Shown piece by piece: positions 12,361 through 23,842 of a DNA stretch of 64,000 bases. The notes beneath the pieces were generated by a model. It made no database searches and had not been told where the DNA came from. It saw only the letters and a list, made by a program, of their open reading frames with translations. The position numbers and the translations under genes were made by a program. Within the stretch, counting starts at the first letter, position 1; each line of letters opens with the position of its first letter. Where the stretch lies: contig JASPKZ010005708.1 of the NCBI GenBank assembly GCA_030220185.1, forward strand, positions 632,501 to 696,500. The letters run 5' to 3'. Source of the stretch: Diploptera punctata. Its lineage: Eukaryota > Arthropoda > Insecta > Blattodea > Blaberidae.

Positions 12361-13519
12361 CACTCCAGATTCGAGGCTTAGGTCGAAGCGTTGAGAAAGC
12401 TCTTTTATAGGAAGGTATTTTACAATATATGACAGTTATTTTTAATTCTGTACTATAATTGCTATAAAGGCTCAAAATGGTACCTTCTTCTTAAAGATAT
12501 GAAATGTATGCATCTAAAAGGGGTATGAATTTTAGTTTTTATATCGTCACTGAATCTGTGGCTAAAGTTAGCTTTAATTACATTATTTCAAAACCAGTTT
12601 TCCATATGATAGTTTCATATCTTCATCTGAAGCAGTTCTTACACTAGTTCTTTTTTCAGATCCTGATATATATGTGACATGGCGATTTCAATTTTACTCC
12701 ACATGGAGTTAAAATCTTCACCAACCCCTTAACATTATTAGTGAAATTAACCGATACTATTAATCCTAAAATGAATATCATGAATGCTTTTTATGAAGAA
12801 CTTGAAAGAATGTATTTATGCTATAAAAATTTAGGAAAATATTATATGAAGGAAGTCGAAGTAAAAATTCTGGAATTTTGAAAGTAGGCCTAAAGTTGTC
12901 TGAATTCTTATTTTAGAATTTTAATGTAAGCAGGCCCTACTTAAATATATTATTTATTTCGATTTTGCATGCATACACAGTTTCTAGGTGTATACTGTTT
13001 ATAGTTCCATCTTTGTGGGGAGTAAACTGAAAAATCGTTTTCTTATTTTAATATCTATTGGCTCTGTCCTCTTCGTAGATTTAGTAAAGAATGTACCGAG
13101 AGTGACCAAAAATATTTTGCATTTTTATGTAACTTGCAGATTGTCCTTGGGGATAATTTTCGTACATCCTAAGTTAGAGTCCACTTTGTAAATCTGCCGT
13201 AAAATCTGCTCCATTACTTAGCAGACATTAGTAAAAGTGATACAATCCCTCGACCTTAGTTTGTTTTCGTAACCGATTATCACAGTCACATCTAAAATAT
13301 TTTATTACATTCATATGCTTATATAAAGAACCTTGCAGCTATCACAATATAGAATTTAATAAAATAAATTTATTCGAGTATTCAAGATTAGGGTTGAACT
13401 AATTTGTGTTAATCCACTGATTAATCCCTAGATTTTTTTCACGTTAGTAGAAAGATACTCTTTAGCATATGGATAATTATGAGTTGTATTAATTTTCAAC
13501 CAATTTTACCTATAATTTA
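12361..13519. other. No recognisable feature
   Basis: AT-rich sequence up to the Helitron boundary. The 67-aa ORF at 12988-13191 shows no known motif. Confidence 0.4.
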
Positions 13520-14684
13520 CTAGCTGGCCCGGCGAACGTCGTTTTGCCTTTAAATATTTTTACGTTAATTTTTCCGATGTTTAATAGTTATCTGCTATTC
13601 GGGGCGGAAACAAATCCAACAAATCAAAGATCATAAAAATCGGTCCAGCCGTTCTTGAGTTATAAATAGTGAGAAATCTAAATCAGAAAGTTTTTGTTTT
13701 ACACAATTTTTTAGTTATGGTACGTTAACTACACCCGGTATAAATATGGGTGGTGGTTTATGTGGAAGTGGTTTTGTTGATTGAGATGAATTTATGTTGT
13801 CTGCATTCTCAGTATCATCCATAAGTGTATCATAAGGATTATATACATTTATTGATGGAATATTTTGAGGAGGCTTGCTGATTTCATTATACTTTCGTTT
13901 TTTTTCTGTGAACTTGTTGGCAGTTTGGATTCTCATCATCATCAAGAAGTCTCTGTATAGTAATATCATCTTGTGATATATTATATTCATCTTGTGTTTC
14001 AATTAATTGAGGCATGGAGATTGTTTCTGTAATACTAGGCATATTATTATAACTAACGGACTTATTTACAGTTCTGTTATTCCGTTCCTTAGGACCTTCA
14101 TATGTTTTTAAATTGACATTCTTCTTAAATGTAAGATTTATGTCACATAAGCCTGTACCAGTTTGCGGAAATTCACTTGATATCTTATCATTCATGGACT
14201 CTAGAACTGATTCGCCATATTGTTCAATGTCCCTTCTCGGTTCAGTTAAATTTAAATTAAGTAGCTGTCTTTCAGCCAGATTACTTAAAACTAATAGTTA
14301 CACACGAAATTAATATTATTAATATATTGAAAATAAAATAAACACAAACACACTTAAATTATGAAATAATCAATATTTGTAATTCAATTGAAATTCGCGG
14401 TTGCAACAAAAAGCACAGCCACCTGATTAAATAATAAACTAATTACCTTACACGGCCATCTGTTAGAATCGTATGGAACTCACAGATAATTATAACTCTT
14501 TGTTAAATAATAAACAAATAATTTGCAATAAAAATAATGCGACTATAAATTTAGTTATAAACTTCCCTAAGTCTCAAGTTGGATCAAACTGCACACAGTG
14601 TGCAATATTTTATTAAAGTCAGTTCAGTAGTTTAGGATTCCATCGCGGACGAACAACGTGATATGTAATTTTTATATATTAAGA
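13520..14684 (-). mobile_element. Helitron-like element (non-autonomous), 1165 bp
   Basis: On the minus strand the element begins with TC followed by TTAATATATAAAAAT at 14684. It ends in CTAG at 13520, and lies exactly between a host A and a host T, as Helitrons do. A GC-rich short hairpin (GGC..AACG/CGTT..GCC) lies just upstream of the CTAG. The sequence next to the 5' end (GTCCGCGATGGAATCC) and the ATCGGTCCAGCCG-like block near the 3' end are typical of arthropod Helitron-type repeats. It carries no Rep/helicase, only the ORF remnant described separately. Confidence 0.75.
13715..14290 (-). pseudogene. Captured gag/ORF1-like fragment inside the Helitron-like element
   Basis: Two overlapping frames (14195-13887 and 14002-13715) join across an A-rich frameshift near 13900. 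Together they make an acidic, Asn-rich sequence that ends in HKPPPIFIPGVVNVP before the stop. A PPPIFI/V-x-GV segment is a hallmark near the conserved part of ORF1 (gag-like) proteins of Jockey-clade non-LTR retrotransposons. The upstream minus-strand frame also stays open back to about 14297 (LAERQLLNL). There is no zinc knuckle or reverse transcriptase. Either a retrotransposon piece was captured by the Helitron, or this is a different protein sharing the short motif. Confidence 0.45.
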
Positions 14685-14833
14685 TAGCGTTCCTTTCCAA
14701 TATTAAACCCCTAATTATAATTATGTATAACTATAATAATACATCATTGTAGTATGGATATTATCAATTAAAGAAATTTTGAGTTATTTATTTTCTTCAA
14801 AGAGGAAATACGTGCCAACAGAAAATACAACTA

Positions 14834-15645
14834 GCTCACTGGCATTATCGAACCTATAGGTTCATGACAGCGCGGACACAAGCTCTCCAATCATCCTCCG
14901 TGTAATTCATCCCCCTTAAATCATTAATATTACTTTCCCACCTACTTCTAGACGCGCCTGCTGGGCGCTTTACCCCTGGTTTTCCTTCAAGGAGTTCCCA
15001 TGCCCCTCTTTCGTGTTACATGTCCTACTCATCGCAGTCTGAGTCTTAACTGTTGTTATTACACATGGTTTTGCCGTACAGATCTTGTAGCTCCATGTTA
15101 GACCCATGTAGTCTTCTCTATTCGTCTATCTGTTCGCCCAAAACTTTACTAATAACTTTATTCTCAAATACTCGTAATCTTTTCTCTTCCGTTAAAATAA
15201 GAGTCCATATTTCGCACCCTATTTTTTAGAGAAGTTGTGGTGGTAAGAGTCCCAGACTATGCTTAATTTATTTGTGCATCTCATTCTTGATTGCAATTAT
15301 TTTTCCTAGGTAGCCTTTTTGAATTCAGCCACTGCTTCAAAATTTCCCCCATTTCTCTAATCAACTGTCCATTTTCATTATATAATGTATTTCTATGTGT
15401 GACTATATATTTAGTTATATCTATATTTGCTTCCAGCCCCAAGTTCTGAGTGTTACTGTATGGAATGTGTATGTTGGCCTTTAGTATCTCGCTATCGCCT
15501 ACTAATACTGCATCATCATCAATATAATACCAACAGTTTATTAATACCATTGACTTGTACGCCTACTTTATCCTCTATAGATTTGGTGGTACGCTCTAGC
15601 ACAAAATTAAGTAATAGATGCGATAGTGCATTTTTGCTTTAGCTC
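14834..15645 (-). pseudogene. LINE reverse transcriptase remnant (family 1)
   Basis: Same family as 8366 and 40271. The minus strand keeps the IDDDAVLVGDSE segment (a degenerate (F/Y)ADD active site), then GLEANIDITKY, a region matching the thumb, and the C-terminal arm with VRAL..CHEPIGS-type residues. Several frameshifts and stops break it. The longest open piece is 15550-15281. Confidence 0.75.
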
Positions 15646-16685
15646 ATTGTGAATTTCAGTAGTACCTAACAAATGTTTGCCTTCCCTTCTTTGTGCTATT
15701 TAGCCACATTCGAATAAGTTTAACTTTTTAGGAGTTAAAGGATATAATTTTATTTCACTTAGAATACATAAGTATAAATTAGAAACCAAAATAAAATTTT
15801 AAAAAAACTTAAAATTTTAGTGAAAATTAATTTCCTCAGCGAGAATATTAGTTATATTCATAACTAGCATCATATTATGTAACTTTTTTTTCGGGTTTTC
15901 TACATTATTGTTTTTCGTTGTACAGAATCAGAGTTTTGAAAAATCGACTTTAGAATCATAATTATTGACTTTTATCGGTCCGTTAAACCAAGAACGAAGG
16001 CACTAAAAATCCTTAAAATCGTTATGGTACAAAGGATAATAAAACTGAATCGGATTCTTTTCGTAAAGTAATTGCTGTTTATTCAGAAAGTAGAGGCATG
16101 TTTATAATATGAGAATTCGGATCCAAAATATCTAGGGGGAAAAAATGACAAAGTGCCGGGAAAAAATAGAAAATAATGTTTTGATAAATGGACGAAATTA
16201 AAAAAAAAAAGCATAGCCAGTCAGAAAAATTGCATCTGAACCGGGATTTGAAACCAAGCAGTCTGTACGCCATAGTAAACTTAACTAGAGAGAAACATTT
16301 GTATCTGTAGGACTAATCTTGCCTTCGTAAAAATAATTTTCCATAAAAGAGAATTAATGTTGTTCGCTATCTCCTGTACTGTTTATATTTAATGGAAGAT
16401 TCAATTAGAAAGAATGTAACGATGCACGATTTAAATTAAAATATTATTTTTAAATGAATCAACTCTTTTATATACTGGTAACCAGGTCCTAATATCTGGA
16501 TCAGATAATCTTTTAAAAAAAACTTATGATACATCGCGTATCAAAATTAACTTTACAAGCTTAGAGAAATTTATTGAAACATATCGTATTACAGAATTGG
16601 TAAAGGTGTAATTTTAAATAAAACACATTACATTTTGACTCGCGTGGCGTCTAGGTACCATATTCGGATACCAAGAGTGCTAGAA
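15646..16685. other. No gene; possible degenerate tRNA-like repeat
   Basis: Around 16230-16285 the minus strand reads GGTTTCAAATCCCGGTTCAG, a B-box-like segment, which may be the head of an old SINE. Nothing else was recognised. Confidence 0.35.
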
Positions 16686-16998
16686 TCCACCGCTGTGGTC
16701 TCGAGGTAGCGTGCTGCCTTGTTACAGAGCGGGCCCGGGTTCGATTCCCGATTGGGACAGACTCCTGGGTGAGGTTTTTTCGGAATTTTCCTCACCTGTA
16801 AGTTTAGGGCCCAACAGTCTCCGAAAATCATCCGGCCATCATCATCCTTATCATTATCATCATCATCCTTCACCGGTGTGGAAAGCAAGGTGGAGCTTCC
16901 ACACCTATAATTCCCTAGTAAAGCTGCAAAGCATAACATGAAAATGTTACGATTGTAGTGAAAGACCTGCCCTCGGGCAGAATTATTATGATTGAATG
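16686..16998 (+). mobile_element. SINE-A copy, second subfamily
   Basis: Differs from the 7743-type copies by CTCCTGGGTGAGG after the head, loss of the AGACAAATGTCAGG block, and AGGGCCCAACAGTCTCCGAAAATCATCCGG. The 3' hairpins are present. Copies at 20892, 41069, 60874 and 63668 share the AGGGCCCAACGGTC and CCGG features. Confidence 0.9.
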
Positions 16999-17034
16999 AA
17001 GAGTGCTAGAGTAGTTGCAGTCAAAATGCCGACT

Positions 17035-17840
17035 TCACAGGTGCGGAAGTGTATCTTCTGGTTTCACAAAACGCAGTCTGCGAAACACAGTTCAACGCAA
17101 CTTTCGTATTTAGTATCGTAAGTATCCTCCATCTAGGCCTATATTTACTCCTGGCACAAGAATTTTGTTAAGTATGGTTGTTCTGTGCGACATGACCAGG
17201 TCACCTGTGAACTTGCGAAGTTGCTGTTAAACTAGTCAGGTGCAGAGCTTCTACTGCAATCCAAGGAAGTCTACGAGATGCACCTCTAGTAAATAGCATA
17301 CCGCAGGTAACGATTTGACAGGTATTGCAAAAATGTTTAGTTACGAAACCGACCAACATAGTACAACACCTTAATGATAGTTTTTTTTTTAAATTTAAAG
17401 TGTAGGGAAACCATAGATGTTATGGTGTATCAGGATATGCTCGAACATTTCCTAATTCGGCAAATTGATCAAGATGGCCAAGATGGATGCATTGTTTTCC
17501 GTCAAGATGGAGCACCATCTCACTGCTAAAATGAAGTACTCGATCGGCTTTTCCCAGGTCGATGGATTGGACGTGCAGGACCAACTCTATGGCCGCATCG
17601 CTTACCAGATCCGATCCTCCTCGATTTTTTTCTTTGGGAGTATATCAAAGTCCGTGTTTATGTTTTTTTTTTCTGGTAATCTCGCCGAGTTGAGAACTCA
17701 AATTACTGACGAAAGTGAGTCCTAATATACTAGCTCCTGTGTGGGAAGAGATTAGCTTTTGAGCGTCTGTCATATCACGAACGGAAGTCACATCGATGCA
17801 AAATAACTGCTTGATGGGAACTTGATCTTTTTTACTTTAA
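17035..17840 (+). pseudogene. Mariner-like transposase remnant
   Basis: In frame across 17398-17720 it reads YQDMLEHFLI, then IVFRQDGAPSH (containing a catalytic-type Asp), FPGRWIGRAGPTLWP, LLDFFLWEYIK (third acidic position) and NLAELRTQITDE. After a stop, LLSVCHITNGSHID matches the usual C-terminus. Upstream, FWFHKTQSAKHS is a remnant of the N-terminal DNA-binding region. At least two in-frame stops make it inactive. It belongs to the Tc1/mariner superfamily, D-D-D type. No terminal inverted repeats were identified. Confidence 0.8.
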
Positions 17841-17939
17841 AATAACATCTTAACAATTTCTGCAATTTGTTTAAATAAATTTCTACACGATGTAAAGTTG
17901 TAATGTCCTTTTTGATGCGCCACTTATAAAGTTGTGTAA

Positions 17940-18016
17940 CTTAGAAATTTCAACCAACGAAACTATGGTTTCCTGTGTTAGAAATTTCAACCAACGAAAC
18001 TATGGTTTCCTGTGGG
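17940..18016. repeat. 38-bp tandem duplication
   Basis: TTAGAAATTTCAACCAACGA and the following 18 bases occur twice in immediate succession (17940 and 17978) without a mismatch. This indicates a recent slippage event next to a LINE remnant. Confidence 0.9.
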
Positions 18017-18835
18017 AAACACCCAAAAGAGGCAAAATTGTATACAATAACATGCCAATAGAACAAGTTCATATATTCAATTACTTAAGATATCAGATAA
18101 GTTATAATATAACTTTGAATTAGAAAAACACATTACCAAAAATAAGTGTGGCGCAATTTTAAGATCTTCAAAAATAAAAACTCGCCTAGGCACTGTGCTA
18201 AAATTTTAGAGAGTAATAATGACGGTGCCTGCAGTGTTGTAATCTAGTAAGCCCATGTTTCCCTCAACACAGATTTAGGCGCTCTCCCCCTACAGGGAAG
18301 AATTTGAACCATACTAATTTAGTTACACTTGTTTTCGTAAAGATGTCATTTCAGTGGTCGGTGGTCAGCGTTCCTCCTCATACTGACATCTAGGAAACCA
18401 AGGTAGTACTAGGACGGGAAAATTCGGTAAATTTTGCTTAGAGGCATTTTCATTCAGGCTTAAAGATCTTTTACGAGCCTGAAGTGTTGTATGGAAGTGA
18501 AATTTGAATATTAACTCAGAAGCACCAGCTACGAACACTAGATATTGACATTAAATTTCTGAGAGTACTAGCAAGTTAAAATTTAATAAATACAAATAAA
18601 TGGAATAAGGCAAGTTTTAAATATTTAACTTGAATGGAAGAAATAGTTGAATGTAGAACAAAATTGACATAATTTAAACCGGCGACCAATAAATAATATA
18701 ACAAAAACAGCTACTATTAAAGTCAAATGATGGAGTCAAGGACGGCCAATGATAAGATGAATGGATCAAAAGTGTATGTAGTATTTTTGGAACCGGAACG
18801 GCGGAATGTCTAACATCTGAAGAAGAAGGGAAATA
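18017..18835 (+). pseudogene. LINE 3' remnant, heavily decayed
   Basis: RGKIVYNNMPIEQVHIFNYL matches the FxYLGY region of the LINEs at 33200 and 34430. Then FYEPEVLYGSEI, EIVECRTKLT and, at the end, a GAAGAAGG tail. Many stops and frameshifts are present. Between about 18240 and 18460 lies sequence that does not align with the LINE and may be a later insertion. Confidence 0.6.
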
Positions 18836-20261
18836 ATTAACTTAAGAAGTTTTAAATGAAAATTACACAAATACTGTAAATACTATATTGCGTCATTTTA
18901 AGCAATAATACATTACTTCTTCGCTTTTTAGTAATAGAAAATTCATCTGGCCGCCTTACAAGGGCTGAGCAGATATAGTTGGGTGGTGGGATTGCCACCT
19001 TACAGCCTCCCAACTTGCTTCAGCTTTGTTTTTAGGGTGCCTTCCCTTAGGTAGATTGCCTTCTCTTCGGCTCTGAGCTCTACCTGCCCATTATAGCCGT
19101 TCCAATCTGGAACAGACGCTATGCTGATTTTGGTTCACCCCGGGTATTTCATTTCCCCGGTACCACCTATATTTAGGAGGCATTCCCCTATCCACCACCT
19201 GGGGAGGCGCCCGATGGGGGATCAGCAACCCCTCACGGGAAATTACTTCTAATTTAACATAATTTTCCATTTTTTGTACTCCGTATAAATAATTATTTTT
19301 TTTATAAATCCTCTAGGAAGCTAAATAGGCACAGGGATGTTTGTTTCCTGTATCAAAAACTCATCCCTGACACTATATGTTGCCAGAATTCGTTAAGTAC
19401 TGTAAAATGATTTACTTTCGAGAAGTTTTACAGGCACCGTGATTATGGAAATGTGGGCTGTAATGACAGGTATGCGTGCGTTTCCTGTAATGACCTCACG
19501 CGCCACGGTAGCCATTTCCGCGTGACCTGAGGAACAATACGTAATGGTCATCACATTGTTCATAACAAGGAAGTACTACCTGGGTCATACTATGCATTCT
19601 CTCATTATTACGTACTTTGCCATCACGTACTCACAGTTGCAGGAGGCACACCTTCAGTATCGTCGGATTCAGGGAATATTCATTTCCGTCATTCACTATA
19701 ACCAAATCTCGAATTTTAGGACATAAAATGCTTTAATTGATCGCATTTTTAGTATAAGAATTGATGAGATTGACTGGCGTCCTGAATTCGATTTCGGGCA
19801 ATGCTCATAATTTTTCGTTGAGTGTAGATTTTAAAATATAATCCAATTTGATTCGTGAGGACAACTGAGCAACTACTAGATATGAATTGTTACGAAATTA
19901 CGTTAATAAAACTGAAATTAATCATAAATAATTGCGTTTCAGTAACCGTGTGGCTTCTTTTAGTGAAATCTACTAGCCAGTGACAGTCCTTTTGCTCTTT
20001 GGAACTTTCGTGTCATAATTATCATTATATAAGACACAATTAAAATTACTTTTTAAGTTAATTTCCTTGTTTCCTGATTCTGGTTAAGAAATATGCTGAT
20101 TTTTACCCGAAAAAAAAACACCAACATGGCTATTGTTACATTGTGTCTGTAATATAACTCAAATGTCTAATGTGGCAACGATTTTATTTAAAAAATGCTA
20201 TGCTTGATATATTTATGTAATTGATCTATATTGTAAACTCAAACATCTCATTTAAAACTGA
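18836..20261. other. No gene; GC-rich repeat fragment at 18946-19250
   Basis: The segment 18946-19250 is unusually GC-rich. On the minus strand it reads GGGGTTGCTGATCCCCCATC, GGGCGCCTCCCCAGGTGGTGG and ATAGGGGAATGCC, in the manner of LINE 5' UTRs in arthropods. The rest (19251-20261) shows nothing recognisable. Confidence 0.4.
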
Positions 20262-20526
20262 CTAGCTGCTTACCCTGCGTTGTCCTGGTATTATCTCAAT
20301 TTCCTTTTCACTAATCTCGATCATTTTGGATATTTCATTTTTTCATCCCATCTTACACCCTATGCTGATGAATTCTGAACTTTGACTTAAACGACAATTG
20401 GGTGTCGCCATTATCTCAGCAATCCTAAGAACTCTGGATTCGACACTAATGTCTATTATTTTTACTTGTCATCCCCCCTTAGGAGTCAAACTTGAGCTTA
20501 AATTTCATCGGGGCATACAAATAATA

Positions 20527-20530
<4 letters not shown>
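20262..20530 (-). mobile_element. Helitron-like 3' terminal fragment
   Basis: The minus strand ends CTAG at 20262, followed by a host T. Just before it is the segment CCAGGACAACGCAGGGTAAG, which corresponds to the hairpin CCCGGGCAACGCCGGGTACG seen at other copies, with decayed pairing. The 5' side merges into the (AT)n run, so its start cannot be set. Confidence 0.45.

Positions 20531-20602
<72 letters not shown>
20526..20602. repeat. (AT)n-(GT)n compound microsatellite
   Basis: About 52 bp of AT followed by about 24 bp of GT. Further AT runs lie at about 20772-20814 (followed by GT) and 20856-20892. The last ends at the SINE-A tail, suggesting that SINE insertion or growth occurred at the microsatellite. 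Confidence 0.95.
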
Positions 20603-20603
<1 letters not shown>

Positions 20604-20617
20604 ACAAGAAAAATAAA

Positions 20618-20690
20618 TGCCTGAACGGGATTCGAACCCGGAACTCTGGGTCGGTTCCCCAGCGTGTTATCCATTACACCACCAGATGAA
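20618..20690 (-). other. tRNA-like sequence (pseudo-tRNA or SINE head)
   Basis: On the minus strand there is an A-box-like TGGTGTAATGG, an anticodon arm CTGGG-GAACCGA-CCCAG with a perfect 5-bp stem, and a T arm with the B box GGTTCGAATCC. The spacing is right for a tRNA. The position before the anticodon is A rather than U, and only about 5 of 7 acceptor pairs form, so it is probably a pseudo-tRNA or the head of another SINE. No CCA is encoded. Confidence 0.55.
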
Positions 20691-20774
20691 TCCAATTCAA
20701 ACACTTATTTTTCTTATATATATAATATTCTTCATTATTACTAGATGTCGCGAGAACTAGGTCTTCACTGCATA

Positions 20775-20817
<43 letters not shown>

Positions 20818-20851
20818 TGTGTGTGTGTGTGATCGTATCGTATGAGGCAAA

Positions 20852-20891
<40 letters not shown>

Positions 20892-20894
<3 letters not shown>

Positions 20895-21218
20895 ATAGTA
20901 ATTCTGCCCTAGGGCAGTTCTTCCACTGCAGTCATAGCATTTTCATGCTATGCTTTGCAGCTTTACTAGGAAATTACAGGTGCGGTAGCTTCTCGTTGCT
21001 TTCCACATCGTTGAAGGATGGTGATGATAAAGATAAGGATGATTATGATGGCCGGATGATTTTCGGGGACCGTTGGGCTCTAAGCTTCCTGACATTTGTC
21101 GTCTTACGGGTGAAGAAAACCCCCGAAAAAACCACCAGGAGCCTGTCCCGACCGGGAATCGAACCTGGGCCCGCTGCGTGATAAGGAAGCACGCTACCTC
21201 GAGACCACAACGGTGGAC
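20892..21218 (-). mobile_element. SINE-A copy, second subfamily
   Basis: Minus orientation, with the tail next to (AT)n at the left and the head at 21218. It carries the AGGAAGC..AGAGCCCAACGGTC-type body and a B box in GGTTCGATTCC form. The 3' hairpin reads CTGCCCTAGGGCAG. Confidence 0.9.
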
Positions 21219-21361
21219 TATATATAGCCTATGTGTGTGGGTATAATCTTAATATAGTTTTTTTTTTTTTCCCCACTTCTTCTTTACTTCTTTTCTCAGG
21301 ACTAACAGCCCCAGAACCATTCTGTTCTATGTCCATTTTGTAGAAGAATAATTCTTGTTAA

Positions 21362-21514
21362 GAGGTGAATGTTTCATGTTGCATGTTCATGTGCATTGAG
21401 AATAAAAAAGGGATTCAATATTTTGCTTGTTACTGCCATCCGTTTTCAAAATATAAAATTCCTGTTGTATTCTCACAATGCCCGTGAACATGGAGCATGA
21501 AACATTCGTTCAAA
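21362..21514. mobile_element. Small inverted-repeat (MITE-like) element
   Basis: The segment around AATGTTTCATG..CATGTTCATG..GCATTGAGAAT (21366-21405) is inverted at 21469-21512 with about 85% identity over roughly 42 bp, separated by about 63 bp. The ends and target-site duplication are not resolved. Confidence 0.6.
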
Positions 21515-22164
21515 AGAGGGAGGGGAAAAAACTAGTTACCCAATCGGTATGCTAATGGCCGTTGTGTAAGCAGAAACAGGTACAGTGATGAGCCAGCCTT
21601 CCTGGATCTATGCTTAGTAATATTCAGTGTAGACATACAAGGTGTCATAAGACAAGGACACGCACCCATACCTATGATAAAGATTAAAACCTTCTTCCCC
21701 GCCGGGAATCTAATCCGAGGCATGATACGGATTCAACAGACTCCGCTAAATCACATTGCAATCTCAATAATCCGTGGCACATTCCCAGAGTTACAAAAGT
21801 GGGACCACGAGTGTGTCAATCTGTATCATTAGTCTGAGGAAGGAAAAAAAGTAGTATGCCTACTATGTATTAACCATGTATTTAAAATAGAATACAAATT
21901 GTATTATTTATTTTGTTCTTACCAATTTCTATCCTGAAGCGGAACAGTAATCCCTGACTGTTATTGATGAGGATGAATGTTGTTCTTTTTTGTAGCAAAA
22001 TAAAGTAAAATTAAAATAAGTTAATATTAAATTTAAGAAAATAATATTAGGAATATCTCTGAATATGCAAGTTAATGTAAATTTTCTCTCTGTTTCTCAC
22101 TTTCCCCTTAGTATAACCTCCCCCTTGTAGGTACGTTTACGTGCACACACACACACAAACGTAA

Positions 22165-22565
22165 TGGAAGTGCAGGGCTATATGCTCACCTCCCAGCTCG
22201 CCTAGCAAGCTGCAGCATTTATAGGGTATGTTTTACCATGAGGACAAATATCTTTCTGAGGAGCCGGGCGCATACTCGGCGACTGCGGGCTCACAGGCTC
22301 CCGGCTGCTATAGGGTCTTACATGTCCTCTTCAGCCCTTTGGTTATAATTCTGTCGATGTTTGAGCGATCACCCTCCGCCGTAGAGCAGGAGACAAAGAT
22401 CCAGTGGTCGGACATTGACAAGCCTTGATGACGCTGGTCGAAGTTGATGATGTAGTTGTTTCGTCGACACTCCAAGCCGCCAAGAGGAAGACGCAACAGC
22501 CGCAGAACCCGCCAAGCCCCAGAGGGAAAAACGCCATTCCGATCAGAAACGGCTCCTTTCGGATT
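22165..22565 (+). other. GC-rich coding-like segment of unknown origin
   Basis: Composition jumps from AT-rich to CpG-containing GC-rich for about 380 bp. Open plus-strand frames read YRVLHVLFSPLVIILSMFER with SAVEQETKIQWSDIDKP, then in another frame a VEVDDVVVSSTLQAAKRKTQ segment followed by NPPSPRGKNAIPIRNGSF. This looks like the charged N-terminal part of a retrotransposon ORF1 or a host exon with frameshifts. I cannot assign it. Confidence 0.35.
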
Positions 22566-22639
22566 TAGCTGATCTGTTTATTTTTTAGAATTTTGAAAAA
22601 TGTTGGAGAGTTATATTTTACTGGTGGACTCTAGGGGAC

Positions 22640-22862
22640 CACTCCGACATTTGTCTTAACGCCAAGGGAACGTTTCCCATGGGACCGGGATTATATAGTG
22701 ACACGACCTGTCAGAGGAGGGTTTATGAAACTTTGGATCACTCACTTACGATTTCGATCACACAAGGACATGAATGGCGACCTGGATGAGTGATCAGCTC
22801 AGTACCAGGGCCCCCTCCGAGACAACACACATACTTAAGACAAGATCCACTATTCTAAATCA
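22640..22862. repeat. Dispersed repeat, second copy of the 12180 family
   Basis: Matches 12180-12360 over the ACACGACCTGTCAG, ATCACACAAGGACATG and CTGGATGAGTGATCAG segments. It lies just left of a truncated SINE-A. Confidence 0.6.
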
Positions 22863-22927
22863 ATTTTGTAGAATTCTTGTTATATTAAACAAGACTAATA
22901 TGGTATGGTTGGTGTAATGACTAGGTG

Positions 22928-23091
22928 ATGTTCGGGGACCATTTGGACCTTACAGTTTCCTGATATTTGTCTCAAGGCGAGGAAAAACCCCGAAAAAAAC
23001 TTTTACTCAAGAAACTTATCCTGACCTGGGATCGAACCCTGATTCGCTGCATAGCAGGCAGCGATGGTACTCAGAGACCACAGCGGTGGAC
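22928..23091 (-). mobile_element. SINE-A, 3'-truncated copy
   Basis: Contains the head (ending in the complement of GACCACAGCGGTGGAC) and body to the CGGGGACC block. It stops before the ATC-rich middle, so the structured 3' end is missing. Confidence 0.85.
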
Positions 23092-23830
23092 GAAGTTACT
23101 GTAAATTAAGTTTCTTACTGTTTTGTCCAAGTACGCATTTAATCTCTTTGTGTACTATACACTGTTGTAGTTGACATGGAAAAAGCGTCATGATTACGAA
23201 AATGTCAAAAACTGAAATTGAAAGTCGTATTTTTCCCACATTGAACGGGCAAAACTGCAATCTGGTTTCCAAATTATAGATGACCATGTAGGGGCATCGT
23301 TTATGTCTACCTTGTCTTTTTTTTTTTTTAAACGGCCTGAAATAACATTAAACCGTAACATGATACCGTTATGTATTAATCACTAAACTCTTTAAATACC
23401 TGTTAGAATTTTTATGCTATAATGCTTTTAAATTAATTGGTCTTGAGATTTGCGGAATCAAATTGAATTCTAGAGACATTTTGATATGCAAAATAAATTT
23501 AGAAGTTTTATAAAGAAATATGTATACCATTTATTACTTGATAACAGAAAACTAGAGAAAAAGGAGGCATTACATTGATCAAATATTATAACAAAAATCA
23601 TTTGCGGCTTACATTTTATAATGTTAATTACAGTGTAACGATATTTATTTTATAAAAAATAGTTACTTCGAGAACAATATGGTGGACAGATAACCAAAGT
23701 GACATGTTATTAAACACTATCGCAGATGCAAAGCGTTCTTATAAAAATTATGACAACGAATTGTTATACAGTGGATCCTCATTCAATAAAAAAAAAGTAT
23801 ATCGGAAGCTAATTCAATATTTAATTAAAC
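23092..23830. other. No recognisable feature
   Basis: AT-rich. The ORF at 23704-23955 runs into the foldback arm and is not a gene. Confidence 0.4.
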
Positions 23831-23842
23831 AAGCATTATGTT

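Noticed and set aside
13715..14290. Possible host nuclear protein
   Set aside because: Frameshifted, lies wholly within Helitron-like ends, and ends in a retrotransposon-type motif; more likely captured or element-derived.
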